From: Eucalyptus grandis
Lineage: Eukaryota > Streptophyta > Magnoliopsida > Myrtales > Myrtaceae
Direction of reading: 5' to 3'
NCBI RefSeq assembly: GCF_016545825.1
Contig: NC_052622.1
Location: 45,283,263 to 45,347,262 of the forward strand
Length of the DNA stretch: 64,000 nucleotides
The notes under the pieces are model-generated. The model was not told the DNA's origin, did not search any database, and saw only the letters and a list, made by a program, of their open reading frames with translations. The position numbers and the translations under genes were made by a program. Position 1 is the stretch's first letter. Each line of letters begins with the position of its first letter. Positions 1-12,300 of this stretch are shown here, piece after piece.

Positions 1-142
1 CTAATGAGCCATATAGATATGCCGTCACAACGTCCATAAGACGCATTTCCAATCTTTCAAAGATTGCTAGGCTAATGAGAAAACAAAATGTAATCATATC
101 CATCACAGGTGAATATGTCTCATTATAATTAATCCCAGGTCT

Positions 143-3100
143 CTAGGAGAATCCTTGGGCAACGAGTCGGGCTTTATACCTAACAACCTCGTTTTTCTCA
201 TTTCGTTTTCGGATAAATACCCATTTATATCCAACGGGCTTTACATTATCGGGGATACGAGTTACAGGTCCAAAAACCTCTCGTTTAGTTAGGGAAGCTA
301 ATTCAGCTTTAATTGCTTCCTCCCACTTATGCCAATCTTGCATTTGACGACATTCAATAATAGATTGTGGTTCACAATCATCATCCATAATTTGATGAGC
401 AATTGAGAATGCAAAAGCATCATCAATGATGATTTCATTTCGATCCCAAATTTCATTACAATATGTAATGGAATTCTCAGTATTCCCGGCGCTAATGCTC
501 ATTTCATGGGTTTGCGCCTCTTCAGGGGCAATAAGCTCTTTGGGAGCAAGCATAACGCCAGGCTCTTCTGGAGCGGATTCTTGATTCTTTCCCCTTCGTT
601 TTCGAGGAGCAGTATCTTTTGATCCTATCGGTCTGCCACACTTCAAGTGCGGGGGATTTTGATCCATTTTAACTTGTTCTTCGGGAACAGCTATCCTAGC
701 TGGAGCATTTGCAGCTGGAATATAAGACTTCGTTACCTTAGTAGCATCATTAAATGCGTCAGGAAGTCTATTGGCCATAGCCTGTAAATGGATTATTCGC
801 TGCACCTCGTTTTCACATTCAGGAGTCATTGGGTCTAATTGAGATAAATTTTTCTCATTCCAGGAAAAAACCTTAACTGGTTTTGTTTTGCGATCATGGA
901 AGTTATAGGTATCCCAATTGATGGAAACCTAGTCTCATCGAAATGACAATCTGCAAACTGGCAGTAAAAAAGATCACCAGTAGTTGGTTCCAAGAACCTA
1001 ATGATAGATGGTGAATTAAACCCAACATAAATGCCCAAACGGCGTTGGGGACCCATTTTCGTCCTTTTTGGCGGTGCTACGGGCACTGTCTTTGCACAAC
1101 CAAAGGTGCGTAGATGTGAAATATCTGGTTCATAACCAAGAACCATTTGAAGGGGAGATTGTAAAATACTAGCAGTGGGGCGTAATCTTATTAGAGCTGC
1201 CGCATGCAAAACTGCATGACCCCATGCTGTATCGTTGAGATTCGTTCTCAATAATAGAGTGCGGGCAATGATTTGGATACGTTTAATCAAGGATTCTGCC
1301 AATCCATTTTGAGTATGAACATATGCAAGCGGGTGCTCAACCTCGATTCAGTGAAGTACAATATGTATCAAAACTCTTTGATGTAAATTCACCAGCATTA
1401 TCCATCCTTATGCTCTTAATTGGATAATCAGGGAATTGTGCCCGGAGCTTTATAATCTGCCCAAGTAAACGTGCAAATGCGACATTGCGCGTAAATAATA
1501 GGCAAACATGGGACCATCTACAGGATGCGTCCACTAATACCATAAAATATCGAAATGGTCCACTTGGTGGTTGTATTGGTCCACAAATATCACCCTGAAT
1601 TCTTTGCAAGAATAAAGGAGATTCAAAATTAACATTTGTTATAGAAGGTTTGATAATGAGCTTTCCTTGTGAGCAAGCCTCACAATTATAATCTTTGGAC
1701 AACAATACCTTTATATCCTTTAAAGGGTGCCCTTTTGTATTTTGAATTATCCTACGCATCATTGAAGCGCCCGGGATGACCAAGGCGATCATGCCACAGT
1801 CCAAACGATCGGGGCTTACCAATCTCCAGGATATGGTAGCGTAGGTTTCAACAGCTTTAATCATGATACAATACAAACCCATAGAAGAAGCTTCTAGCTT
1901 CTCATGGATGGTCTTTAGGCCCATCTTATAAGAGGAAATGCCAATGTATTCCTTATCTTGCTCATAAATAGTCTCAATATGGTACCCATTACGGCGTACA
2001 TCTTTGAAACTGAGCAGATTCCTTTTTGATTGAATGCTTAGAAACGCATTCTCAATATGCAGGATTGTGCCATTTGGCAAAATAATTACAGCATTCCCAA
2101 AACCATCAATAATCGGAACATGACCTGATATTGTATGGATTTGTGCCTTACGCAATGTCATACTCGAGAAAAAATGTCTACTACAAAATATAGTATGTGT
2201 TGTTGCACTATCAAGCAAACAAACATCTTCATTTTTCTCGGTATTTTCCATTTGCATTTATATTGACAACTTCAGGTGTCAAGTATCATAAAAGTTGCAT
2301 ATTAGTTATATAGTCGAATAAAATTTCAAAGATAAATATAAGGTAAGGTTCATAAGTATTTTATAAAGAACAATAAAAAAAGGTAATACATTTAAAGCGA
2401 AATAACATAAAATTCAAAGTTCAAATTATCATCCACCAATCTGATTTATCAAAGTAATCGAGAGGTCCTCAAAGAAATCAGAGACATCCAATGATGCATT
2501 TGCTACTTCGAGGAGCAAGAGGAGTCCCACCAACGGAGATATTATTGGCCTCAACAGTGGTTATGGCAGTAGGATTGATTTCAATGGCATGAGATTCACC
2601 ACGCTTGCCCGTATTCTTTAAAGATGCCTGGTATAGGTCAACAAAATGTTTTGGCGTACGACAGGTACGTGACCAGTGCCCGGTCATGCCACAGCGATGA
2701 CAAATACTTTCATTAATCACCTTCTTTGCTTCTTTTCTTTGCCATGATTCAGGCCAAAGTTTGATTTCCTAGGCGGTTAAATTTCTTGCCATCCCTTCTA
2801 GGATTATATTCTTGCCTGCGCTTATAGCCCTTAAAATGGCTAGTATTTTTCTCAAAGTTAGCATGTGCTTCAGGCAATGCTTTTGAGCCAGCAGGTCTAA
2901 GATCATGATTTTTGAGCAGCAATTCATTAGTTTGCTTGGCAGTAAGAAGCACAGAAATTAATTCAGAATATGTGGCAAATTAACGTTGCCGGTATTGCTG
3001 TTGCAATACAATATTCGAAGTATGAAAGGTGGAAAAAGTTTTCTCAAGCAATTCTGCATCAGTGAGTTTGATACCGCATAACTCTAGCCGAGAAACGATA

Positions 3101-3461
3101 TCAAATAAAGCATAATTATAGTCGACACTGATTTAAAATCTTGCGAGTCGAGATTTTGCCAATCATATTGTGCTTGAGGGAGGATAACAGTTTTGGTATG
3201 ATCATACCTATCCTTCAACCTCGTCCACAAGATATGCGGGTCTCGAACGGATAAATATTGAGTCTGCAGGCTCTCATGCAAATGACGACGAATAAAAATC
3301 AGCGCATTTGCTTTATTCTTTTCATTTGAGGTTCCATCCTCTGTAATTGTATTAGCGAGACCTTGCCCTTGGAGGTACATTTCCATGTCAAGGCGCCAGG
3401 ATAGATAATTCTTTCCACTCACTTCCAGGATGTGGAATTTGGGCTTTTCAATATTTGCCAT
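143..3461 (-). pseudogene. gag-pol remnant of Copia element 1
   Basis: Gag starts at 3461 with an N-terminal region typical of Copia gag (W-R-DMEMYL near residue 23) and runs open to 3084, where the frame breaks. Gag fragments continue at 2952-2749. The zinc knuckle CHRCGMTGHWSRTC (CX2CX4HX4C) lies near 2703-2662. The protease motif LLDSATTHTI is near 2226. A GAG-pre-integrase segment ending CEACSQGK precedes the integrase core (GDICGP, then MDNAGEF), which breaks near 1337 and resumes at 1302-835. The RT N-terminus (KWVFIRKRNEKNEVVRYKARLVAQGF) is split by a stop near 140, and RT continues to the window edge. It is not coding as it stands. Confidence 0.88.
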
Positions 3462-3708
3462 AATCCTTGCAAAAATAAATCCTTAAATTAATTAAAAGGA
3501 TTTCCAAATATCCACCGCTACTTTAGGAGCAGAAGGATACTTTTAGATTTAAAATTTTGGCTTCGGGCCAAGAAAAATAAAAATGAAGAATTGATAGAAG
3601 AAGATGAAGTATAAGTTGATCAATGAAAAGAATACCCACCTTTCAAAAATCACTTACTCAATCGGTAGATCTTCGTGCTTGCAAAAGTTACTTACTCAAT
3701 CGGTAGAT

Positions 3709-3724
3709 CCTCGTGCTGATAACG
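3709..3724 (-). other. Primer-binding-like site of Copia element 1
   Basis: On minus, CGTTATCAGCACGAGG directly follows the LTR end. Its core resembles the tRNA-primer sites seen just inside plant Copia LTRs. A near-duplicate of the neighbouring segment (about 3655-3690 against 3692-3724) forms an imperfect direct repeat of about 37 bp. Confidence 0.45.
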
Positions 3725-3853
3725 TGTTGTAAAATATCGCGTGGTGAATATATAATAGATAAGAGATTAAAGAAGAGAAAGCAAGTGAACACTAGAGATA
3801 GTAGCAAGATGAGAGAGCTTTATTTCTAGTATCTCACTGTCGTGTTGGAATCA
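3725..3853 (-). repeat. 5' LTR of Copia element 1 (about 129 bp)
   Basis: Read on minus, the segment starts TGATTCCAACAC and ends TTTTACAACA, giving the usual TG...CA ends. It is followed directly by CGTTATCAGCACGAGG, a primer-binding-site-like sequence common after short Copia LTRs. The partner LTR lies outside the window, so the ends rest on these termini and on the paralogous flank. At about 129 bp it is short for a Copia LTR. Confidence 0.65.
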
Positions 3854-4182
3854 TAATAAGAGAAATAAGAACATTTTATCTACTTTAGTAGTTTCCCCAG
3901 TTTCATGAACTCTCCATTCTGCACGTGTCACTTGTTCCGTGGCAAATTCGTCGTGCACGTTGTCAGCCGTCAAATTTGTCGCGATTTATCTTCGGCCGTT
4001 GATTGAAATGGTAACGGAAGCATATCGGTCGAGGACAAGCCCAGGACCCTCTAGACCGACTCTGTTCTTGATTTCTCTGTCAGCAAGAACGGGAGCAACA
4101 GAGTTCCCATTTCCACCATTTCCAACTCCCGTGGAAGCTCCACCCCACCTCTCCATTGCAGAAGAAGAAGAAGAAGAAGGCC
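3854..4182 (+). promoter_or_regulatory. Upstream region of DLH-A, conserved in all three DLH copies
   Basis: The segment with CATTCTGCACGTGTCACTTG and the following 250 bp recurs upstream of DLH-B (27,690-27,975) and DLH-C (44,520-44,785). It contains a CACGTG G-box-like core (CTGCACGTGTCA) and a second GTGCACGT element. It ends in a (GAA)n-rich 5' leader just before the ATG. Conservation across copies suggests promoter plus leader, but duplication alone could also explain it. Confidence 0.5.
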
Positions 4183-6359
4183 ATGTCAGAGACTCAGTGC
4201 TGTGAGAACCCTCCGACGCTGAGCACCAGGAGTGTCGGAATCGGATGTGTCGCAGAGATCGGAGGCTTGAAGGCTCACATCGCCGGCCCCTCTGATGCCA
4301 AGCTCGCCGTCCTCCTCGTCTCCGATGTTGTCGGTACAAATCCCTTTCATGGTTTCTCGCTCAAAATCCAAAATTTTCGCTCCTTTTTCCGAATCAGCCT
4401 CTGCCTTTGTGGTTGTTCCAGTTCTATCGTTAGATAAAAATCTGTTTTTTTTTTTTTTTTTTTTTTTGGGGGGGGGTGGTGGGGGTTGGGGAAAGCATTC
4501 CTTTTCCGGACTCGATTGCTACAAGCAGAATCTACTAGTTCCTTTGGGTTTCAGTACTGCCATGCCTTTGCATAAAGTTTTTTAATTTGTTGCGAGAAAA
4601 CTTGAGCTAAGCATGTGTTGCAGAAACCCACATTTCTTGTGTCGTTGGGCCATGAGTGGATGAGTGGAGAAGAAAAGGAAAAAAACGATTATTTCATCCT
4701 TTGTCCTCACTCTACTTCTCTGCTCTGGCCAGTCAAGCTCATGCATGTTCCGCTTTTAGTGGAGTTTGAGGTCATATTTCTCTTGCTTGATTCTGATGTA
4801 ACTACATCTGTGTTTATTTTTATGCAGGTTATGAAGCACCAAAGCTGAGGTAAGCTGTCGTCCATTCCCATCCTACTGGCTGGAACTAGAGAACAATCCC
4901 TCTCCATGACTCCTATTGGTCAGCTTAGTCCTGAGTCTTGACCGGTATGTTTGTTCTTGTCCATGTTTGCATTTATGCACGCTTGGTGGAACATATCTAC
5001 CTACGTTTACTGAAATCGACTTTGCTCATGTTAGATTTCATTTCCGTAATCTTTGATTCTCAGGCAATGTTATTATTTTGATTTATTGTTTATCTCTTTG
5101 ACAAGAAACGAATGCATGTATGCATTCATAGATCACGTTGACTGGTATGGCACAAATTAATAGAGAGGTCGGACTGGGGCTGAGTTTATTGAGGACTGAG
5201 TTATCAAAATATTTGTGAACCTAAAATGGATGTTATGCTAATGAACTACAAGTTGTAATTTAAGACTCAAAATCTTCTTTTACTATTAGTTCAGTGATGA
5301 CTTCCTTAGAGAAAAAGTTTACATGTAACATTTTCCATCAGAATTAAGTTTTTGTGCAAGAAACTGCCCCCATTTATTGACACTAACAGATTCTAAGTGT
5401 ACAAGCTTGAGCAAGGCAAACAGAACAATCACAACTTATAAGTTTTGTCATGAGCAACTCAAGCAACTTCATGAAGGAACTATGTATTTTATGTTAGTGA
5501 CCTCATTGAATAATGTGGTTAAATTCTCCTTCACTGTGATCAGTTGACATCTCAAGTCCTCTTGTATTTGCTTTCTGCTGATGATTGAAGGGAACTGACT
5601 GGTCATCTGCTCTGTCTCCCTCAAGATTTTGCTTATTTGGTCTGATCATAAACTCCTAGATGCATAAGCATTTCTCAGAATGTTCTTAAAGTAAAAGATG
5701 TCGGCTCCAAGTGGCTCGTGTTCTATCAATCCTCACAATTTAAGCGAAGAAATCCTCCAACCTTTTCAGAACAAAAGATGGTCCCAAACTCTCTGGGTAA
5801 TTTCTCTGCACATTAGATGATAATGATATCTAAAGGGGGTGCCAGTGTTTCATGAAATTGCTTCATCCGAGATGCTTTTACACAAGATGTTATGATCCTT
5901 TTCTGAGTTCAGTTGTCCTGACAATATAATTTTGATATCCTCTTGCTGTGAAGCTTTTAGCTTGTACTTATTTTAGATGCTTCCTATTACTTAGGTACAG
6001 TTTTCTGGATTTTCTCATTGATAGACCTGCATCATGGCTGAATTCTGTGCCGTGGTGGCTTTTTTTTTTTTTTTTCATCAAAAACGCCATTTTAATCCAC
6101 ATTTATTAGCTTTTCGAATTTTGCAAGTGACATCATATTGGATGTTATTTTGGTGGCATATAGCTGTGCTCAACATGCCAATGATTCTTAACATACTATA
6201 TAAACTTAACCTTGTGTGCCTGTGATTTCAAGGAAGCTTGCAGACAAGGTGGCCTCTCGTGGATTCTATGTCGTGGTTCCACACTTCATTTATGGAGATC
6301 CCTATGTTCCTGACAATCCTGAGAGACCAAATGCAGTCTGGAGACAATCTCATGGAACT
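4183..6359 (+). pseudogene. DLH-A: dienelactone hydrolase-family gene, 3' truncated
   Basis: Three exons match the DLH paralogues: 4183-4333 (starts MSETQCCENPP), 4828-4849 (the 22-bp micro-exon) and 6233-6359 (KLADKVASRGFYVVVP, ending RQSHGT). Splice sites at all three are GT/AG. Homology to DLH-B and DLH-C continues into intron 3 to about 6410 and then stops. Exons 4-7, which carry the nucleophile cysteine, the aspartate and the histidine, are absent, so no active hydrolase can be made. Exon 3 has substitutions at sites shared by the other two copies (VVVPHFIYGD here, VVVPDFFYGD there). A Copia element lies just upstream. Confidence 0.85.
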
Positions 6360-6410
6360 GTATGCTTCGATTTTCAGTTCAAGTCTCTATCTGTTTAAGG
6401 ACTTTCTAGA

Positions 6411-7450
6411 CCTTATGGATTCTATGTCGTGGCGGGTTGGTTTCAAAAAGCACAAGTTTACTAAAAGAAGCAGAAAAAATGTTGATGTTAATTAAGTAGG
6501 ACATCAACATGCTCCTCCGATTGTCTATATTAGGTTTCAAGAACTCAAACCTCCAACCTCATGCTATAGGAAAAGTATCCTCATTCAGCGCACATCGATG
6601 TCCCCTCTATTTGCAAAATCCTCGACCCTAAAGAACTTCCTTTCACAAGGTCCGTGTTTCATGATTTTCAAGATAATGCTTCATCATTTTTAGTAAGAAA
6701 AATTGCACCTTTCTATGAATTCCATAAAAAAGAACAGAGAATTTAATTCCGAGGGGCAATCCTTCATTTATGCTGAATATTTCATATCAAAATGATTACA
6801 AGGCCAAGATTCCAAATGTCAAGCACAATACAAGTTAGCTAGCCTTTTAACAGATAATCCTCAATTATCTATGCAACAAGATTCGAAATTAGGTCAGCAG
6901 TTTCCCAATCGTCACTTTGTGGATACATAATCTGCTAAAAATCTGCTCATGCCAGACTTCAAGTAGGCGACAGACGCACGACAACAGTGAAAACTCCAGG
7001 ACAATCTACCAAGGAGGGATTCAGAGACAAGATGGCAACGCGCACATTGTCATAGTTCTCCTTGGGAAGCCCATCAATTAGAGTCTCGTCTTTGCTTGTC
7101 AAGCACTTCCTCAAAACTGCCCATCAAAATTCAGAACCGAGAAGAACTTTCAGAAATGAGAGAGTTTCATGAGTACTGAACCTTGAAGTTGGGGATATTC
7201 GAGGGAAGGACGAGAGAGAACACACCTACGGAGGAGGAGGTGCGCTTGGAGCTGAATCGCAAAATGGGGAAGCTCGAGGACTAGGGAAGAGACGGTTAGG
7301 CGACGCCGCGACGCGCACATGTAAAGCAGCAGAACCGCATTTGCCTCCATCAACCTTCAATCGATTCCTCGAATCAGAGCGAGAGAGAAGGATAGGGGTT
7401 AAGTAATTTACTTTGGGTTCAGAAAGCAGGGGAAAATAATTACCATGGGA
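6411..7450 (-). other. Unidentified segment replacing DLH-A exons 4-7; possible small minus-strand gene
   Basis: This stretch has no counterpart in units B or C. On minus an ATG at 7353 opens a 67-codon frame (MEANAVLLLYMCASRRR from its second Met), and a donor-like CGTAG|GTGTGT follows near 7227. About 100 bp on, after GGGCAG, another open segment (about 7113-6965) reads through LPKENYDNVRVAILSLNPS to a stop. The two segments do not join in the same frame by the simplest splice. I do not recognise either protein. It may be a gene fragment carried in with the rearrangement that truncated DLH-A, or chance open frames. Confidence 0.3.
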
Positions 7451-8164
7451 GGAATTAAAGAAATTCTGGATTTAAAAAAAAAAAAGAGTGAGTTAATTAT
7501 TTAAAAGAAAAAGGGAAAAGAAATATTATAAATTGGAGGCTCTATTCTGAACAAAAAGAAAAATTTATTAGCAGGCTTTACTCAAAGAAATGCCATCCGC
7601 TGGTCCTCCATAGCGCTTGTTTTAGTAAAACCCGTTATTGAAAATTCTGATTGATCTCGGTATTGTAACCCCCATGGTAGCCGCTCGCAGTTTTGCAACC
7701 ATCGTCCACTTCAAAATAGATAGACAGTAGTTATGCCGATTTAGTCACCGAATCCAACCATCAGAGCTGCCATGTTAAAATTGTCCCTTCCACTTATAAA
7801 GCTATAACTAGGTCAAGAACGTGAATGCCGGTTAAGACTCAATTTGCTCATAAAATGAGAAGTGTACTGTAACACTGCTAGACTTGGTTGTGGCAATGCG
7901 GGACAACCAGTAATATGAAGTGCTCTTTACTTCTTGGAGAAAAAGGAACAATCCTAATTGAGAAGGCATTAGAGGTCACATAATAATTCCTTTTGAAAAG
8001 CTTATAAAAGTTAATTAAGTCAATAGTATGTACAAGAAGAAACCGAATTAAGTTATCGAACGAGCTTCCTGTGTTAATTCAGAGCAAGGTGAAGACTCCC
8101 AGACTGCTTATGCATATGCAATGTCTTTTACACACGTGAGCTTCCTCTGTTAATCCAGAGTATG
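7451..8164. other. Intergenic spacer, colinear with 32.6-33.4 kb
   Basis: No coding signal is visible. From about 7690 the sequence aligns with unit B (for example, CATGTTAAAATTGT is at 7771 and again at 32,747). It leads into the 3' flank of the TNL gene, as in unit B. The stretch 7450-7560 is A-rich low-complexity DNA. Confidence 0.55.
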
Positions 8165-8345
8165 CTATGCTAAGCGGAAATGTTGAGAGGAAAGAAGAGC
8201 ACAATCTGGGAAATCAAAGGAAAGAGCCGTTGTGGTTGGATACTGTATGCAAACAGGACAAGGCAAGTGTTCTCCGTCCTCCGGCTCATAGAAGCGATCA
8301 GGGGTTTGGACATTCCCTTTTGTCCTTGTAAAGCCAGCAAGGGCC

Positions 8346-8350
8346 GTTGT
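8346..8350. repeat. Target-site duplication, left copy (GTTGT)
   Basis: GTTGT abuts the 5' LTR and recurs at 14,292-14,296. The empty site in TNL-B has a single GTTGT. Confidence 0.93.
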
Positions 8351-9302
8351 TATTAAATTATGTCTCGAGTTTGTGTCCGTGTACAATACCTGATTCGTAC
8401 AAAACATTTACATGCTGAAACAAGAAAGAACGTGCGCGGAGCATTTGATGAAAAATGGCGCATGATAGGAGCCGAAGAAATCCCGCCCATGATCTGCGCT
8501 TCGCGTTGGAAATAAATTCTTCAATCCATGGGATTCTTCTCATTTGTCAGCATGAAATCTGAAGGGTGATCGTCCAATTCTTCTACATCATTAAATGCAT
8601 GCACATGGCCATGTGCATGCATGCTTGTAGAAGAATAAAGTTGGTCAGCACTTGTGGGCGCCGAATTCCCTCTCTCACGGTTTCTCTTTTGTGGGCTTCT
8701 TTTGTTTTTTATTGATAAAGAAAGAGGGATGGCAGAATAAAGAAAGAGAGATGGCAGAAGCTATTCTCCTTCGCATGGTCACACGCGCACACATCTCATT
8801 AATTGCTTGGAGGCGCATGCTTTGCAGATCGGCGCCATTCTGACAATTCTGGAGTACAATATTGATTTGTTTTCTTCATGCCACCGATAAAAGGAGCGAG
8901 AGCTTCGGAGGACGAGGCAAGAAGCGAAAGAAAAGAGCTTCGCAGAGAGCAAAAAGAAAAGAGCCTGAGAGAGAGTGAGAGGCTTGAGCTTCGAGAGGTT
9001 TGTGTAGAAGTCGAGTCCAGTGAGTGAGTTGAGTTATTAAACACTGTGGGTATCGGGTATAAAGTAAGACTGAGAAACACTCGAGTGCATGTGTGATTGT
9101 AATCCTGTAATTCTTCGATTCATAGTGGATTGATTTGCTGGCTCTCCCCGTGGACGTAGGTTCCGACATTCGGACCGAACCACGTAAATTTCTGGCATCA
9201 TTGTCCTTTTATTGTTCCTCGTTTTATTTTGATCGATTCCTATAGCTCCTGACATAATTGCAAACTGACGATCCGTTTCCGCTGTGACGCCAATTTACAA
9301 CA
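8351..9302 (+). repeat. 5' LTR of Copia element 2
   Basis: It is 952 bp, starting TATTAAATTATG (the 3' LTR has TGTTAAATTATG, so the terminal G has mutated) and ending TTTACAACA. Most differences from the 3' LTR are T or A here against C or G there. It contains a palindromic TGCATGCACATGGCCATGTG region near 8596-8622. Confidence 0.95.
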
Positions 9303-9304
9303 AT

Positions 9305-9316
9305 TGGTATCAGAGC
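9305..9316 (+). other. Primer-binding site (initiator Met tRNA) of Copia element 2
   Basis: TGGTATCAGAGC lies 2 bp after the 5' LTR. It is complementary to the 3' end of plant initiator methionyl-tRNA, the standard primer of this Copia group. Confidence 0.95.
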
Positions 9317-9331
9317 TAAGACTTTGCAATT

Positions 9332-12300
9332 ATGTCTGGAGCAAAAGTAGAAATTAAGAAATTTAACGGGAGGAACAACTTCGGGTTGTGGAGCGTCAAG
9401 ATGAAGGCGCTATTAACAACTCAAGGATTAGCCAAGGCATTGGAGGGCAAGGCTCAGTTGCCCGAAACAATGCGAGATGCCAAAAAGGACGAGCTAATGG
9501 AGAAGGCCATGAGTATCATCCTGTTGAACTTATCGGATGAAGTGCTAATAGAGGTGGCCGAGGAGGAGGATGCCGCAGCGATATGGGCTAAACTTCAAGC
9601 CGTCTATGTAAAGAAGGGTTTGAACAATCGCTTATATATGCTAAAGAGAATGTTCCAGTTCCGATACACTGAAGGTACGTCCATTAGATCCCACCTAGAT
9701 GAGTTTAATAAACTCATGATGGACTTGAAGAATGTTGGCAAGATTTTAGATGATGAAGAACAAGGCATGATGTTGTTGGCGTCTCTATCGGAGTCGTGGG
9801 AGCACTTTACCGACTCCTTGTTACGGGCGTACTATGATTACCTCAGAAGAGGTAAAATCTGCCCTGTTTTCAAAGAAGTGGTAAAGAAAATTGCGTGATG
9901 ACAGTCTAACGCAAGATGCAGCGTGTGGACTGGTGATTCGAGGTAGAGACCAACATCGGAGGCCAAAGAACGAAGCCAAAGCAAAAAGCAGGTCGAAGTC
10001 GCGACATAGAAAATCAAAAGGTCGCGTGAAGTGCTTCGAATGTCACGAGGAGGGGCACATAAGGAGAAATTGTCCAAAGCTAAGAAATAAAGGCGTTTGG
10101 CAAAATGCCACAAGTAGTGTGGCGAATGTTGCCGAGGAGAGTACCAGTGATGCCGAAGCTATCCTATGTGTATCTACGAATTCGTCAGAAGACGAATGGG
10201 TGCTAGATTCTGGATGTTCCTATCATATGACTCCTCACAAGAATCGGTTCACTACCTACCACTGCAGATGGTGGTAGAGTTCTTTGGGGAATAATGCAGC
10301 TGCGAGGTTGGAGGGATAGGAACAGTTCAGATCCGAATGCATGATGGCATAGAACGGACGTTGACAGACGCAAGGCACGTACCGAAGCTCAAGAAGAGCC
10401 TTATTTCTTTGGGAACACTCGATGACCTTGGGTGCAAATACATAGCTGAAGGTGGAGTGCTGAAAATCTCTCGAAGTGCCCTGACAATAATGAAAGGGAA
10501 GAAGGCGAATTCTCTCTATCATTTACTGGGAGAAACCGTGACTGGAGTTGCTGCAATTTCATCAGGTGAGTTAGACTCAAATTTGACTCAGTTATGGCAT
10601 ATGCGATTGGGACATATGAGTGAGACAGGTATGACGATGCTGAGTGAAAAGGGGTTGCTAAAAGGTCAGAAGACAGGAAAGCTAGACCTGTGTGAGCACT
10701 GCATCTTCGGAAAGCAGCGTCGTGTTAAATTTGGTACAGCTCTACATTCGACCAAGCAACCAGTCGAATACATTCATTCAGATGTTTGGGGACCGTCTCC
10801 AGTTCCATCGAAAGGAGGTGCCAGATATATGCTAACATTCATCGACGATTACTCAAGGAAGGTATGGGTGTACTTCCTAAAGCACAAATCCAAGGTATTT
10901 GATCGGTTCAAGAATTTTAAGGCATTGATTGAGAAGCAGTCAAGTAAACAAATCAAGTGCCTGAGAACTGATAATGGCATGGAGTTCTGTGGTAAGGACT
11001 TTACCGAGTTCTGCCAAAAGGAAGGGATTGTGAGACACCGCACGGTTCGGGACACCACAGCAGAATGGCGTAGCAAAACGGAAGAACAGAACTCTACTCG
11101 AGCGAGCTCGGTGCATGCTTTCGCATGCAGGATTGGGCAAGGAATTTTGGGCCGAAGCAATAAATATGGTGTGTTACTCGGTTAATAGATCTCCATCTCC
11201 TGCTATCGAGTGGAAGACTCCTAAGAAAGTGTGGTCGGGGAAACCTGTTGATTACTCCGGATTACGAATATTCGGATGTCCTGCGTATGCTCATGCGAGA
11301 GATGGTAAGCTTGAGCCGAGGGCGAATAAGTGCATATTTCTGGGTTATGCACAAGGGGTGAAGGCTACCGGCTGTGGTGCACTGATCCCAGATCACTCGA
11401 TTTTCTAATCAGCAGAGACGTGATCTTCGATGAGACCGCAATGCTTCAAAAGAGGAGTCTTGAGACTCAACAGCAGAGCAAACGGATCATGGTGTCAAAA
11501 GTGAGGTGGAGATTCAAGTTGAATCTCCAAAGACCTCAGAGGTAATAGAGGAAGAGATTGCTGATGAGGCCACAATTCCTGAAGACGGTGATACTGAACA
11601 ACCAGTAGAGCCACAACACAACATAGTCACGAGCAGACAAAGAAAGCAAATTAAACCACCGGTACGTTATGGTTATTCTGATATTGTCTATGCATTAACT
11701 GTAGGTGATGAGGTGGAGATGGATGAGCCTTCACCCAGTCCCGAGGCGATGGCTAGTGCCGAGTCATCACGGTGGCTAGAGGCTATGAGTGAAGAAATAG
11801 AATCACTCTATCGGAATCAGACATGGAGTTGGTCAAAGTACCCAAAAGTCAGAAAATTGTCGGATGCAAATGGGTCTACAAACGGAAAGAAGGCATTCCT
11901 GGTGTAGAGGCAGCTAGGTTTAAGGCGAGATTTGTTGCAAGGGGGTATACTCAACGAGAGGGCATCGACTACAATGAAGTGTTCTCTCCTGTGGTAAGGC
12001 ATACCTCTATTCGTGTATTGCTTGCCTTAATTACTGCACATGATCTTGAGCTGGAACAGCTAGATGTGAAAACCGCATTTCTTCATGGTGAATTGGAGGA
12101 ACAAATTTACATGAAGCAGCCTAAGGGATTTGCTATTCCAGGTAAGGAAGACCATGTTTGCTTATTGAAGAAATCCTTGTATAAGCGTTTTGATGCTTTC
12201 ATGACTAGTCAAGATTATTCGAAAAGTCAATTTGATAGTTGTGTTTATTTTAGGAGATTGGAGGATGGGTCTTTGATTTATTTGCTATTATATGTTGATG

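Larger units (their letters stand above)
1..3853 (-). mobile_element. Copia LTR retrotransposon 1, truncated by window edge
   Basis: On the minus strand the order is LTR (3725-3853), primer-binding-like site, gag, CCHC zinc knuckle, protease, integrase and the start of reverse transcriptase. Integrase before RT is the Copia (Ty1) order. The element runs off the left edge within RT, so the other LTR and the target duplication are not visible. Several frame breaks and stops make it defective. Its right border is supported by paralogy: DNA from about 3854 aligns with the DNA upstream of DLH-C (44,480-44,520), whereas the DNA left of it does not. It now sits about 330 bp upstream of the DLH-A start codon. 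Confidence 0.9.

Noticed and set aside
4439..4470. Poly(T)/poly(G) run in DLH-A intron 1 as a retroposed tail
   Set aside because: Similar T and G runs stand at the same place in DLH-C (45,048-45,066), so it is an old intron feature and no separate insertion.
8799..9169. Minus-strand open frames inside the Copia LTR, repeated at 13,789-14,159
   Set aside because: They occur in both LTRs only because the LTRs are copies; no domain or start context supports them.
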